Shown: positions 48,104 to 57,400 of the stretch, piece by piece
How positions within the stretch are numbered: position 1 is the stretch's first letter
Layout of the letters: each line of letters starts with the position of its first letter
Assembly (NCBI RefSeq): GCF_026625825.1
Contig: NZ_CP113065.1
Span: forward strand, 124,001 to 188,000
DNA: 64,000 nucleotides
Origin: Pseudoxanthomonas sp. SL93
GTDB lineage: Bacteria; Pseudomonadota; Gammaproteobacteria; Xanthomonadales; Xanthomonadaceae
Reading direction: 5' to 3'
The notes under the pieces: model-generated
Seen by the model: only the letters and a program-made list of their open reading frames with translations
Told to the model about the DNA's origin: nothing
Databases searched by the model: none
Made by a program: the position numbers and the translations under genes

Positions 48104-49639
48104 TCAGAGCGGTCCCCGCTCCCACGGCCCACTGATGGCCACGGTGATGCCGGGCGTCTGCAGGTTGACGAACAGCGTGCGCGACAGCGGATCCCAGCAC
48201 GCACCGCAGAATTCGCTTTCGCGATAGTCGCCTTCGGCGATCGTCTTGCCTGCGTTGGCGATCTGGGTGGAAGTCAGCTGCACATTGTTCTTGGCCAGGT
48301 AGAACGACTCGCCTGCGCGCGTCAGGCCGATCAGGCGTGCACCCGGGCCATAGGCGTCGGGACTTTCCCCGCCGTCTTCGCACAGCACCACGCCACCGCG
48401 CGCGCTGACCGTGATGTTGTCGGGATTGTGCGCGGCCAGCTGGTTGCCGCTGACGAACAAGGCCTTGATGCGCTGCGTGAACAGATCAAGCACCCAAACC
48501 GCGCCATTGCCACGGCCGCGACGCCCCTGCGCATCCACGCCGGTGCTGGTGTCCACGATGAACATCCTGCCGTAGCTGTACCAGATGCCTTCGCCACGGC
48601 TCATCCGCAGCGCGCCTTCGCTCCATGCCTGCGCGAAGGGCCCGCTGAGGGTCTCGCCGGCGCCGATGTCCGGAAATCCCGCCGGTGCGGCGATGGTGTC
48701 CAGGTCCGGGTCCGGAATGTCGACCCATTCCAGCGCGTATTCGTCGCCGATGTTGGCAACGCTCAGGTCGACGTTGCGACGGCCCCGCACGCGCGCAGCC
48801 TGCAGCCGTCCACCGTTCTCCAGCGAACCGTTGCGGCCACGGCGGTCGTTCGGGATGAAGCGGTACAGGCCGGACTTGTTGCGGTCGTCCTCGGTCAGAT
48901 AGACGATGCCGGTGCGTGGATCCACCGCGACGGCTTCGTGGCTGAAGCGTCCCAGGCCCACGAGCGGCCGGCCCGTCGTCCGCTCGCTGTCCGCGTCCAC
49001 CTCGAACACGTAGCCGTGCTTGTTGCCGGTGCTGGACGTGGCGTCGGTCTTGATCTCCTCGCAAGTGAGCCAGGTGCCCCATGGTGTCGGGCCCCCCGCG
49101 CAGTTCACCAGCGTGCCGCCGAGGCTGGGCTCCATGCGCGTCCACTCGCCATGCCGGTAACCCAGCGTGGTGGTGCCGCCCGCGGCGACGTCGCTGCCGC
49201 TGACGGTGCCGGTGTCGTACATGCCGGGGGCCCGGATGGGCGCGCCCGCGCCGCGTTCGTGGTTGCGGATCAGCACGTATTCCAGGCCATGGCCGCGTCC
49301 CTTGGAAGTGCGGCCATGGCGTGGATGCCGTACGCCGACCACTGCCATGCCGTCGTGGCGGTCGGGGCAGGGCTGGCCATCGTCCATGCGGTCGCCGCTC
49401 CAGCCAAAGGAGCGATAACTGAAACCCTGCGGCAACTGCAGCAGCGGCAGGCCGGTGGTGCGGTCCGCCACCGGCGCGAGCGGGCCATAGCGGCTGGGGA
49501 CGGGTGAAAGGCGTACCGAAGCGGCAGCGGCCTGCGCCTGGCGTGCGTAGAGCGCACCCAGACTGCCCATGGCACCCATCGCCATGGCGGCGGCGCTGCC
49601 TTTCAGGACCTGTCGGCGGGCGGGATCGAAGCTGTGCAT
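48104..49639 (-). CDS. phoX: PhoX-family alkaline phosphatase with Tat signal
   Basis: The 511-residue protein begins with a twin-arginine signal (ARRQVLKGSAAAMAMG) and has the PhoX landmarks GFSYRSFGWSGDRMDDG, YVLIRNHER, GGTLVNCAGGPTPWGTWLTCEE with the iron-binding Cys region, GRFSHEAVAVDP, NIGDEYALEWVDIPDPD, RMSRGEGIWYSYG and HNPDNITVSARGGVVLCEDGG. PhoX is a periplasmic calcium- and iron-dependent phosphatase induced when phosphate is low. ATG 49639 is chosen because the Tat signal starts there. A candidate Pho box lies 49-77 bases upstream. It interrupts the usual rsfS-rlmH neighbourhood. Confidence 0.9.
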   Translation of the reverse strand: MHSFDPARRQVLKGSAAAMAMGAMGSLGALYARQAQAAAASVRLSPVPSRYGPLAPVADRTTGLPLLQLPQGFSYRSFGWSGDRMDDGQPCPDRHDGMAVVGVRHPRHGRTSKGRGHGLEYVLIRNHERGAGAPIRAPGMYDTGTVSGSDVAAGGTTTLGYRHGEWTRMEPSLGGTLVNCAGGPTPWGTWLTCEEIKTDATSSTGNKHGYVFEVDADSERTTGRPLVGLGRFSHEAVAVDPRTGIVYLTEDDRNKSGLYRFIPNDRRGRNGSLENGGRLQAARVRGRRNVDLSVANIGDEYALEWVDIPDPDLDTIAAPAGFPDIGAGETLSGPFAQAWSEGALRMSRGEGIWYSYGRMFIVDTSTGVDAQGRRGRGNGAVWVLDLFTQRIKALFVSGNQLAAHNPDNITVSARGGVVLCEDGGESPDAYGPGARLIGLTRAGESFYLAKNNVQLTSTQIANAGKTIAEGDYRESEFCGACWDPLSRTLFVNLQTPGITVAISGPWERGPL

Positions 49640-49687
49640 CGTACGACTCCTGCTGGCTGGGGGAGCCTGCGACGCTAGGCAGCGCGT

Positions 49688-49716
49688 GTAACCGATGGAT
49701 GACAACCGCATGACGC
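49688..49716 (-). promoter_or_regulatory. Candidate PhoB box for phoX
   Basis: On the minus strand GCGTCAT (49716-49710), TTGTCAT (49705-49699) and CGGTTAC (49694-49688) step by exactly 11 bp and resemble the PhoB half-site. The spacers are not A/T-rich, which weakens the match. The distance of about 49 bases from the last half-site to the phoX start fits an activator-dependent promoter. Confidence 0.5.
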
Positions 49717-49760
49717 GTGCGTCCTCGCCGACGAAAGTGCGATCGCACTATCATGCGTTC

Positions 49761-50231
49761 ATGAAATGCCGACTCATCGCCACCGGTGAACGCGCGCCCA
49801 GCTGGGTGGCGCAGGGGTTCGCCGAATACCAGAAGCGGTTGTCGCACTGGCTTCCCTTCGACCTGGTCGAGATCGAACCCGGCCTGCGCGGCAAGGGACG
49901 GGATCCGCAGCGCGCCATCGAGGACGAGGGCAAGCGGGTGCTGGCGGCGCTGCCGAAGAATGCCTACGTCGTGGCGCTCGAAGTCACCGGCAAGCCGTAT
50001 TCCTCCGAGCAGCTCGCGCAACGCCTGGAACATTGGCGCACGCTCGGCCGGGACATCGCGCTGTTGATCGGCGGTCCCGAGGGCCACGCACCGGACGTGC
50101 TGGCCGCGGCGCACGAGAAGTGGTCGCTCAGCCCGTTGACGCTGCCGCACATGCTGGTGCGGCTGGTGGTGGCCGAGCAGGTCTACCGGGCGGCAGCGAT
50201 GCTGGCGAACCATCCGTATCACCGCGCCTGA
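49761..50231 (+). CDS. rlmH: 23S rRNA (pseudouridine1915-N3)-methyltransferase
   Basis: The 156-residue protein is the SPOUT methyltransferase RlmH: MKCRLIATGERAPSWVAQGFAEYQKRL, FDLVEIEPGLRGKG, LLIGGPEGHAPDVLAAAHEKWSLSPLTLPHMLVRLVVAEQVYRAAAML forming the trefoil knot, and the terminal NHPYHRA. It methylates a pseudouridine in helix 69 of the large subunit. ATG 49761 is chosen over an upstream in-frame ATG at 49695 because family members begin at MKCRLIA. Its promoter region is shared with phoX. Confidence 0.94.
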   Translation: MKCRLIATGERAPSWVAQGFAEYQKRLSHWLPFDLVEIEPGLRGKGRDPQRAIEDEGKRVLAALPKNAYVVALEVTGKPYSSEQLAQRLEHWRTLGRDIALLIGGPEGHAPDVLAAAHEKWSLSPLTLPHMLVRLVVAEQVYRAAAMLANHPYHRA

Positions 50232-50246
50232 GCGGCGGGATCGGCT

Positions 50247-50270
50247 GTAGGAGCGACGTCAGTCGCGACC
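50247..50270. repeat. Single arm of the GTGGGAGCGACG repeat family
   Basis: GTAGGAGCGACGTCAGTCGC (continuing GACC) at 50247-50270 matches the arms found at 13451 and 18451. No opposing arm was found within the following 170 bases, so this copy seems to be a half element after rlmH. Confidence 0.65.
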
Positions 50271-50395
50271 GCAGAGCGACTTCGCCTTCAAGGCACGGTT
50301 TTTCCTCATCTGGGCGTGCTGCGACGGACTCGTGACGGCCTGGCGGGAACGATTGTCGGTGCGCGGATGCGATTGATGCCGCTCCCGCGCCCGGC

Positions 50396-50422
50396 AAAAA
50401 GCCCGCTTTTCAGCGGGCTTTT
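50396..50422. terminator. Bidirectional terminator between rlmH and the TonB-like gene
   Basis: AGCCCGCT (50400-50407) pairs with AGCGGGCT around TTTC, with AAAA before and TTTT after, so both converging genes are served. Confidence 0.88.
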
Positions 50423-50442
50423 GCGTTTCGGATCAGCGGCGA

Positions 50443-51108
50443 TTACTGCAGGGTGAAATCGATCGGCACCAGGCCGTAGGCCTGCACCGCCTGGCCGTTC
50501 TGCATGGCCGGCTTGAAGCGCCAGCTCTTCAGTACGTGCTGGCGGGCTTCCTTGTCCAGGTTGCGGTCGCCGCTGCTCTTCTCGATGAGCACTTCGATCG
50601 GCGTGCCGTCGGTGTCCACCAGCACGCGCAGCATCACGGTGCCTTCGGCGCGGTCGCGCAGGGCGGCGATGGGATAACGCGGTGCCGGCGCGCGGACATA
50701 CTCCAGCGTCGCGGACGGCAGCGGGCCGCCGGTGACCACCGGGCCTGCGGTCTCGCTCGCAGGTTCGATGGCCACCTCGATGACAGGCACGGTGCCGTTG
50801 TCCACGATCACCGGCGTGTCCATGATCTGTGGGGTGATGGTCGGTCGCGTGGGAACGACCTGCGTCGGCGGGCGGGGCTGCGTCCGCTGCTGCATGACCG
50901 GCACGACTTCCGGCGGCTTGGGCTTTTCCTTGTCGATGATGCGGACTTCGGGCTTGTAAGGCTTGGCGACCACGGCGATCTGCGGGGCCGCCATCGGCAT
51001 CAACAGCATCAGCAGGGCGGCGGCGTGCAGGGCGATGGCGGCGGCGATGGCGGCTATGCGGCCAACGTCGATGCGGGACTCGGAATCGAAGGGTAGTGCG
51101 CGAACCAT
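50443..51108 (-). CDS. TonB-like energy transducer
   Basis: The 221-residue protein has one N-terminal membrane segment (IAAIAAAIALHAAALLMLLM), a proline-rich periplasmic linker (EKPKPPEVVPVMQQRTQPRP) and a TonB C-terminal domain (PRYPIAALRDRAEGTVMLRVLVDTDG, ARQHVLKSWRFKPA). TonB carries energy from ExbB-ExbD to outer-membrane receptors. ExbB and ExbD genes are not next to it, so it must borrow them from elsewhere. ATG 51108 has AGGAGG upstream. It is in the block of minus-strand genes placed inside the rlmH-maf neighbourhood. Whether it serves the phytase-linked receptor is open. Confidence 0.88.
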   Translation of the reverse strand: MVRALPFDSESRIDVGRIAAIAAAIALHAAALLMLLMPMAAPQIAVVAKPYKPEVRIIDKEKPKPPEVVPVMQQRTQPRPPTQVVPTRPTITPQIMDTPVIVDNGTVPVIEVAIEPASETAGPVVTGGPLPSATLEYVRAPAPRYPIAALRDRAEGTVMLRVLVDTDGTPIEVLIEKSSGDRNLDKEARQHVLKSWRFKPAMQNGQAVQAYGLVPIDFTLQ

Positions 51109-51275
51109 GATCCACCTCCTGAGGGCTGTGAACGGAACAACGCTCGGCCGCGTGGAGTGGGGTTGCCAACGCCCCCGCGCCGCAAGCCCAGACTGTACTC
51201 CGCCGTAGGGTGGCTGCAAGGGGGCAGGCATTCGACTTTGGTGGGACGGGTTGGTGGCCCGTTCGCCCAACGAAA

Positions 51276-51297
51276 ACGGCGCCCCGCGGGGCGCCGT
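51276..51297 (-). terminator. Terminator after the SIMPL gene
   Basis: ACGGCGCCCC pairs exactly with GGGGCGCCGT around GC. Read on the minus strand, TTTTCG follows. It separates the SIMPL gene from the TonB-like gene; the remaining gap (51109-51275) shows only the promoter region of the TonB-like gene. Confidence 0.75.
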
Positions 51298-51317
51298 CGT
51301 CTTCATTGCCGAAGGGC

Positions 51318-52061
51318 TCAGCGGCCCAGTTCGAACACGACGTCCAGGTTCACCGACACGGTGGTCTCGCCCGGCGAAACCGGCGGAGCACCGGCCGCAT
51401 CGCGGGCTTCCATCTTGGCCATGGCCATCATCGGCACCGGGCGGAAGCCGCCGCCGCCTTCCGAGATGCTGACAATGCGGCGCACCTTGAGTCCCAGCGC
51501 CTTGGCGTAGGTCTCGGCGCGCGCCTGCGCCTTCTTCAGGGCGGCCACGCGGGCTTCGTCGTAGACCGGTTCCGGCTGGTCGATCTCGAAGCTCGGGCCG
51601 TTGATCTGGTTGGCGCCCACCGATGCCAGCCCATCCAGCACCTTGCCCAGTTTGGTGATGTCACGCACCTTCAGGTTGACGTTGTTGCTGGCCTGGTAGC
51701 CGGTGATCTTCGGCGCCTCGTTCTCCACGTAGCGGTACTGCGGGTTGAGGCTGATGCCACTGGTCTGCACGTCCTTGTCGGCGATGCCGGCCGCCTTGAT
51801 CGCCGCGACCACCTTGGCCATCTGCTCGGCGTTCTGGCGCATCGCGGTGTTGCCGTCGACCGCCTGGGTGACCACGCCGGCGGAAATCGTGGCGACGTCC
51901 GGCACGCGCGACGCCTCGGCCTGCGCGGCGACATTGAGCAGGGTGCCGTCGGACGGAATCGCGTAGGCGGGGGCGGTCTGGGCGGAGCTGGTCATGGCGG
52001 CGGTGGTTCCCAGGGACAGGGTCAGGGCGAGCAGCAGGGGGCGGATCAGGGGCAGGTGCAT
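51318..52061 (-). CDS. Exported SIMPL-domain protein (DUF541)
   Basis: The 247-residue product has a signal peptide (MHLPLIRPLLLALTLSLGTT, ending SSAQ) and the SIMPL/DUF541 pattern: GTLLNVAAQAEASRVPDVATISAGVVTQA, ISLNPQYRYVENEAPKITGYQASNNVNLKVRDI, then ALKKAQARAETYAKALGL. Members are periplasmic or outer-membrane-associated, and are linked to oxidative stress in E. coli (YggE) but poorly defined. ATG 52061 is chosen by the signal peptide. It lies divergent from maf. Confidence 0.88.
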   Translation of the reverse strand: MHLPLIRPLLLALTLSLGTTAAMTSSAQTAPAYAIPSDGTLLNVAAQAEASRVPDVATISAGVVTQAVDGNTAMRQNAEQMAKVVAAIKAAGIADKDVQTSGISLNPQYRYVENEAPKITGYQASNNVNLKVRDITKLGKVLDGLASVGANQINGPSFEIDQPEPVYDEARVAALKKAQARAETYAKALGLKVRRIVSISEGGGGFRPVPMMAMAKMEARDAAGAPPVSPGETTVSVNLDVVFELGR

Positions 52062-52228
52062 GGAGTCTCCTTGTGTAGGCACGGGTCGGGGCGTGGGGCA
52101 CCCGATCTTCTTCGACGCGCAAGGGTGTTCACGGTGACATGAACGCGCCGTGATCCCGTGCAGGGTTATGCCATGCCGGCCGTGATTAAGGTCCATTCAG
52201 TCAGGTGGCGCGGGTTATCCTTCCATGG

Positions 52229-52825
52229 ATGCTCTACCTTGCCTCCCAATCGCCCCGTCGTGCCGAATTGTTGACCCGCCTGGGGCTCCGGTTCGGCCAG
52301 ATCCCGCTGGACATCCCCGAACACCGCCAACCCGGCGAGCCTGCCGAGGAGTACGTGCGCCGGGTGGCACGCGAGAAGGCCGGCGCCGGCCTGCTGACGG
52401 TGGTCGCCACCCCGGGGGCGGTAGTGCTGGGCGCGGACACCGAGGTGATCCTGGACGATGAGGTCTTCGGCAAGCCCGCCGACGAAGCGGACGCGGCCGC
52501 CATGCTGCGCCGGCTCTCCGGGCGCACCCATCGTGCCGTGTCGGCGGTGGCGGTGGTCAGTGCCGGGCGCGAGGCGCAGGCGCTGGTGGTCACCGAGGTG
52601 AGCTTCGCCGAATTGTCCGACGACGACATCGCCGGTTACCTGGCGACGGGCGAAGCGATGGGCAAGGCGGGTGCCTATGGCATCCAGGGGCGCGCGGAAC
52701 AGTTCGTCACCCGCCTGGCCGGCAGCTACTCGGCGGTGATGGGCCTGCCGCTTCACGAAACCTCGCAACTGCTGCGCGGGTTCGGCATCGTGCCGTCCGC
52801 CGCCCCCTCCATTTCCCGGGATTGA
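52229..52825 (+). CDS. maf: Maf-like nucleoside triphosphate pyrophosphatase
   Basis: The 198-residue protein has the Maf/YhdE landmarks [50 protein letters not shown] and [29 protein letters not shown]. YhdE-type enzymes hydrolyse dTTP, UTP and modified pyrimidine nucleotides. The ATG at 52229 gives MLYLASQ; a GTG at 52205 in frame would add eight residues. rng begins nine bases after its stop. Confidence 0.93.
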   Translation: MLYLASQSPRRAELLTRLGLRFGQIPLDIPEHRQPGEPAEEYVRRVAREKAGAGLLTVVATPGAVVLGADTEVILDDEVFGKPADEADAAAMLRRLSGRTHRAVSAVAVVSAGREAQALVVTEVSFAELSDDDIAGYLATGEAMGKAGAYGIQGRAEQFVTRLAGSYSAVMGLPLHETSQLLRGFGIVPSAAPSISRD

Positions 52826-52833
52826 GCCACACC

Positions 52834-54327
52834 ATGTCGGAAGAGATCCTGGTCAACGTCACTCCGCGCGAAACCCGCGTGGCCGTGGTCGAAAACGGCA
52901 TGCTGCAGGAACTGCACATCGAACGCGGCTGGCGGCGCGGGGTGGTGGGCAACATCTACAAGGGCAAGGTGCAGCGGGTGATGCCCGGCATGCAGGCGGC
53001 CTTCGTCGAGGTGGGACTGGACCGCGCGGCGTTCCTGCATGCCAACGACATCGTGCGCGCCGCGCCGGCGGCGATCGTCGAAGGCGATGATGCGGCGCTC
53101 CCCGCCACGCCGCCGCCCGCGGTGCCGATCATGGACCTGATCCGCGACGGTCAGGACATCGTGGTACAGGTGGTCAAGGACCCCATCGGCAGCAAGGGCG
53201 CCCGGCTGACCACGCAGATCAGCATTCCGTCGCGCTACCTGGTGCTGTTGCCGCAATCCAAGGTCGTCGGCGTGTCCGCGCGCATCGAGGACGAAGGCGA
53301 GCGCCAGCGGCTGAAATCGGTCATCACCGAACTGTCCGCACAGCATGGTGGCCACGGCTACATCATCCGCACCAATGCCGAAGGCCAGCCGGCGGAAGCC
53401 TTGGCGGAAGATCTCGCCTACCTCTCACGGGTCTGGAACATCGTCGAGAAGCGCAGCCGCGAAATGCCGACGTGCAGCATCCTGTATGAAGACCTCAGCC
53501 TGCCGCTGCGCGCCGTCCGCGACCTGATCCGCAAGGACGTGGAGAAGGTGAAGGTGGACTCCAACGAGACGCACGAACGCCTGCAGGCCTTCGTGGCCAA
53601 GTACATGCCGGTGCTGGCCGAACGCATCGAACTGTACGCAGGCGAGCGCCCCATCTTCGATCTTTACGGGGTCGAGGATGAAATCGGCCGCGCGCTGGAG
53701 AAGCAGGTCCCGCTGAAGTCCGGCGGCTACCTGGTGATCGACCAGACCGAAGCGATGACCACCATCGACGTCAACACCGGCTCGTTCCTCGGCCAGCGCA
53801 ACCTCGAGGAGACGGTGTACCGCACCAACCTGGAAGCGGCGCAGGCAGTGGCGCGCCAGCTGCGCCTGCGCAACCTCGGCGGCATCATCATCATCGACTT
53901 CATCGACATGGATGATCCCGAACACCGCCGCCAGGTGCTGCGCACGCTGGAGAAGGCGCTCGCCCGCGACCATGCCAAGACCACCGTGTACGAGTTCTCG
54001 CCGCTCGGCCTGGTGGAGATGACCCGCAAGCGCACCGTGGAAAGCCTGGAGCGCCAGTTGTCCGAGCCCTGCCCCGAGTGCAGTGGCCGCGGCAGCATCA
54101 AGACCGCCGAAACGGTGACCTACGAGATCTTCCGCGAGATCACCCGCGCCGTGCGCCAGTTCGATGCCGCGCGCCTGCTGGTGATCGCCTCGTCCAAGGT
54201 CGTCGCGCGCATCACCGATGAGGAATCGGCGGCGGTGGCCGAGCTGGAGGAATTCCTCGGCAAGTCGATCCGCTTCCAGGCGGACGATCAGTACCTGCAG
54301 GAGCAGTTCGATGTGGTGCTGCTCTGA
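52834..54327 (+). CDS. rng: Ribonuclease G
   Basis: The 497-residue protein matches RNase G: MSEEILVNVTPRETRVAVVENGMLQELHIERG, an S1 domain with GNIYKGKVQRVMPGMQAAFVEVGLDRAAFLH, the active-site Asp residues in TIDVNTGSFLG and IIIIDFIDMDDPEHR, and CPECSGRG, the zinc-link motif. It trims 16S rRNA and degrades some mRNAs. The start is the ATG at 52834; a TTG at 52822 overlaps the maf stop and is in frame. yhdP follows 108 bases later. Confidence 0.94.
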   Translation: MSEEILVNVTPRETRVAVVENGMLQELHIERGWRRGVVGNIYKGKVQRVMPGMQAAFVEVGLDRAAFLHANDIVRAAPAAIVEGDDAALPATPPPAVPIMDLIRDGQDIVVQVVKDPIGSKGARLTTQISIPSRYLVLLPQSKVVGVSARIEDEGERQRLKSVITELSAQHGGHGYIIRTNAEGQPAEALAEDLAYLSRVWNIVEKRSREMPTCSILYEDLSLPLRAVRDLIRKDVEKVKVDSNETHERLQAFVAKYMPVLAERIELYAGERPIFDLYGVEDEIGRALEKQVPLKSGGYLVIDQTEAMTTIDVNTGSFLGQRNLEETVYRTNLEAAQAVARQLRLRNLGGIIIIDFIDMDDPEHRRQVLRTLEKALARDHAKTTVYEFSPLGLVEMTRKRTVESLERQLSEPCPECSGRGSIKTAETVTYEIFREITRAVRQFDAARLLVIASSKVVARITDEESAAVAELEEFLGKSIRFQADDQYLQEQFDVVLL

Positions 54328-54330
54328 AGC

Positions 54331-54413
54331 GGTGAGTCGTGATGGGGGATTGGTGATCCGTGATTGCGGGTCGCGACGCCCGCTTTCTCCAATCACGAGT
54401 CGCGAATCAACCA
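54331..54413. repeat. GTGATT/AATCAC inverted element between rng and yhdP
   Basis: GGGGATTGGTGATCCGTGAT (54345-54364) and CTCCAATCACGAGTCGCG nearer 54387-54404 are imperfect reverse complements. They resemble the arms around 22521-22696, so this is a second, decayed member of the same family. Confidence 0.55.
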
Positions 54414-54435
54414 TGACGGCGAACACAGCGCGCTG

Positions 54436-57400
54436 ATGCCTACTCCCCTGCGCCGCCGGTTGCGTCTGGCCCGCCGTGGTGCCGTGTATGGCGTCGCGGT
54501 CGTGCTGGTATGCATGGCGGTGGTGCTGGGCATCGCCAGCCAGGTGCTGCCGCTGGTCGAGAACAATCCAGATCGCGTGGCAGCCTGGCTGAGCGCGCGC
54601 GCAGGACGGCCGGTGGCCTTCGACAACGTGAAGACGCAATGGACGCGGCGTGGCCCCCTGTTGCAACTGGATGGGTTGCGAGTGGGTGAGGGTGATGCCG
54701 GCGTGCGCATCGGCCAAGCCGAAGTGCTGGTGGCGATGTATGGCGGCCTGTTGCCCGGACGGTCGTTCACCGAGCTGCGTTTGCGCGGGCTGTCCCTGAC
54801 TTTGCAGCGCGCCGACGATGGCACATGGTCGGTGCGCGGGTTGCCAGGCCAGCAGCAGGCCGTGACGGATCCGCTTGAAAGCCTGGAAGGCCTGGGCGAA
54901 CTGCAGGTCATCGACGGCCGGCTGACCATCAAGGCGCCATCGCTGGGCTGGGACATCACCCTGCCGGAGATCGACCTGCGCCTGCGCGTGGACGGCGACC
55001 GGGTGCGTGCGGGTACGCGTGCGTGGATCCGCAAGGACGCCGCGCCGCTGAACGTTGCCGTCGATTTCGACCGCAAGGCGGGCGATGGCCGCGCCTACCT
55101 GGACGTGGCAGCGGAAGACATCGGCGCCTGGTCGCCGTTGTTGCGCTACGCCGGCGTGGTGGCCGAGCGCGGCAATGGCCGCGTGCGTGGCTGGACCGAG
55201 TTGCGCCGGCATCGGGTGGTGATGGTGACCGCCGAGGCGAAGGTGCAGCAGCTGGGCCTGCGTGGCGAGGCACTGCCTGGCGACAGCGGGATCCCGCGTG
55301 CACGGTTCGACCAACTGGAAGGCCGCATGCGCTGGCGGCTGGTTTCCGGTGGCTGGCGTTTCGATGCGCCGCGCCTGCGCGTGGTCAGCGGGCAGTCGGC
55401 GCAGACGCTGGACGGCCTGGTGCTGGCCGGCGGCGAGCGCTATGCGCTGCTGGCCGACCAGGTGGATGCCGCGCCACTGTTCGTCGTGCTCGGCCTGTCG
55501 GATCGCATCGAGCCCGGCCTGCGTGCCTGGCTCGCGAAAGCGCGGCCGGGCGCACGCCTGGCGCGGGTCTCACTGGCGGGGCGACGCGGCGGCGCGATGC
55601 ACGGCGAAGGGCAGCTTCGCGACATCCGCTTCAACGCGGTCGGCGATGCGCCCGGACTGAGCGGTTTGGCAGGCGAGTTCAGCGGCGACGCGCAGGGCTT
55701 CGCCCTCACCCTGGATCCGGCGTCGCGCATGCGCTTCGACTGGCCGCGGGGATTCGGCGTGGCGCACGACGTCGCGCTGCAGGGCCGGCTGCTGGGGTGG
55801 CGCGAAGGCGCGGGTTGGCGCATGAGTACCAGCGCGCTGCACGTGCGCGGCAAGGATTATGGTGCGCATGTGCGCGGAGGCATCTGGTTCCAGGGCGATG
55901 GCACGCGGCCGTGGCTGGAGCTTGCCGCCGAGCTGGATGATGCGCCGGTGTCGGCGGCGCATGGATTCTGGATCCACCACAAGATGCCGAAGGCAGCCGT
56001 GGACTGGTTGAACGCGGCGCTGGTCGGCGGACAGGTGCGTGGCGGTCGTGCCATCGTCAGCGGCGATCTGGACGACTGGCCCTTCGTGAAGCAGAACGGT
56101 CGTTTCGAAGCCACGGCGCGGATCGACGGCGGCCAGTTCCAGTTCCAGCGCGACTGGCCTGCGCTGCAGCAGGTAGAGGCGGATGTCGCTTTCATCGGCA
56201 ACGGCTTCTCGCTGCAGGGGCGCGGTGCGCTGGCCGGCGTGACGATTCCCGCGTTCCAGGCCGGCATCGAGGATTTCGGCCGGGCGGAACTCGCCATCGT
56301 GGCCAGGGCTGAATCCGATGCGGGCCAGATGCTGGCGCTGCTGCGGCAGAGCCCGCTGCACAAGAGCTACGGCGACACGCTGGACAACCTGCAGGCCAAG
56401 GGCCCGGTGTCGGCGACCTTCGACCTGCTGCAGCCGCTGCATGCCAAGTCGCCGCCACCCAAGAAGCTGGCCGGCATCGTCGATCTGAAAGGCACGCAGC
56501 TGGCCGACAAGCGCTGGAACCTCGCGTTCACCGGAGTGCGCGGCAAGGCGCGGTACGACGAGGGCGGTTTCGCCTCGGAGCCGTTGCAGGTCGTGCACCA
56601 GGGGCAGCCGGGCGTGCTGGGCCTGCGCGCGGGCAGTGGCACGCGCGATCGCGGCCAGGTATTCGAAGCCGACCTGACCGCCGCGCTGGACGCCGATGAG
56701 TTGCTGGACCGCGCGCCGGAAATGGGGTGGTTGAAACCCTACATGCAGGGCCGTTCGCAATGGACGGTGGGCGTGGCGATTCCGCGCACGGCGAGCGGCA
56801 AGACCGCGGCCCCCACGCAACTCAACCTGCGTTCGGACCTGCTCGGCACGGCGATGGACCTGCCCGCACCGCTGCGCAAGCCCGCCAGTGCCGCGCTGGC
56901 GACGACGGTCCGCGCGCCGTTGCCGATGGGCAGTGGCCAGGTCGACGTGGCCTTCGGCGACCTGCTGGCTCTGCGCGCGCGCGCCAGCGGCGACCAGACC
57001 GGCGTGCGCGTGGTGCTGGGCAGCAGCGTGGTCAACGAACCCGCACCGGTGTCCGGCCTGGTGGCCACCGGCCGCACCGGCACGCTGGATGCGATGGAAT
57101 GGGTGGCGTTGGCCAAGGGCGGTGGCGAAGGCGGCAAGCTGCCGCTGCGCCATGTCGATGTCACCGCCGGACGGCTGCTGATGATCGGTTCGGCCTTTCC
57201 CGATACCCGCGTACAGCTTGCGCCCTCGCGGCAGGCGCTTGCAGTGACGCTGGAAGGCGACGCGTTGTCGGGCGCCTTGCTGGTGCCGGATGCCAAGGGC
57301 GCTGCGATCGCCGGCAGGCTGTCGCGCGTGCACTGGCGAAATGCAGGCGCCGCCGGTGGCAGTACACCATCGTCCGCCGGCACGCCCGCGACGGGGGCGA

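Noticed and set aside
48104..52061. Recent mobile-element insertion carrying phoX, tonB and SIMPL genes
   Set aside because: No integrase, transposase, direct repeats or tRNA target was seen, and base composition looks like that of the neighbours. Only the altered gene order is reported.
55570..57333. 587-codon minus-strand frame
   Set aside because: Antisense to yhdP, with no domain or ribosome site.
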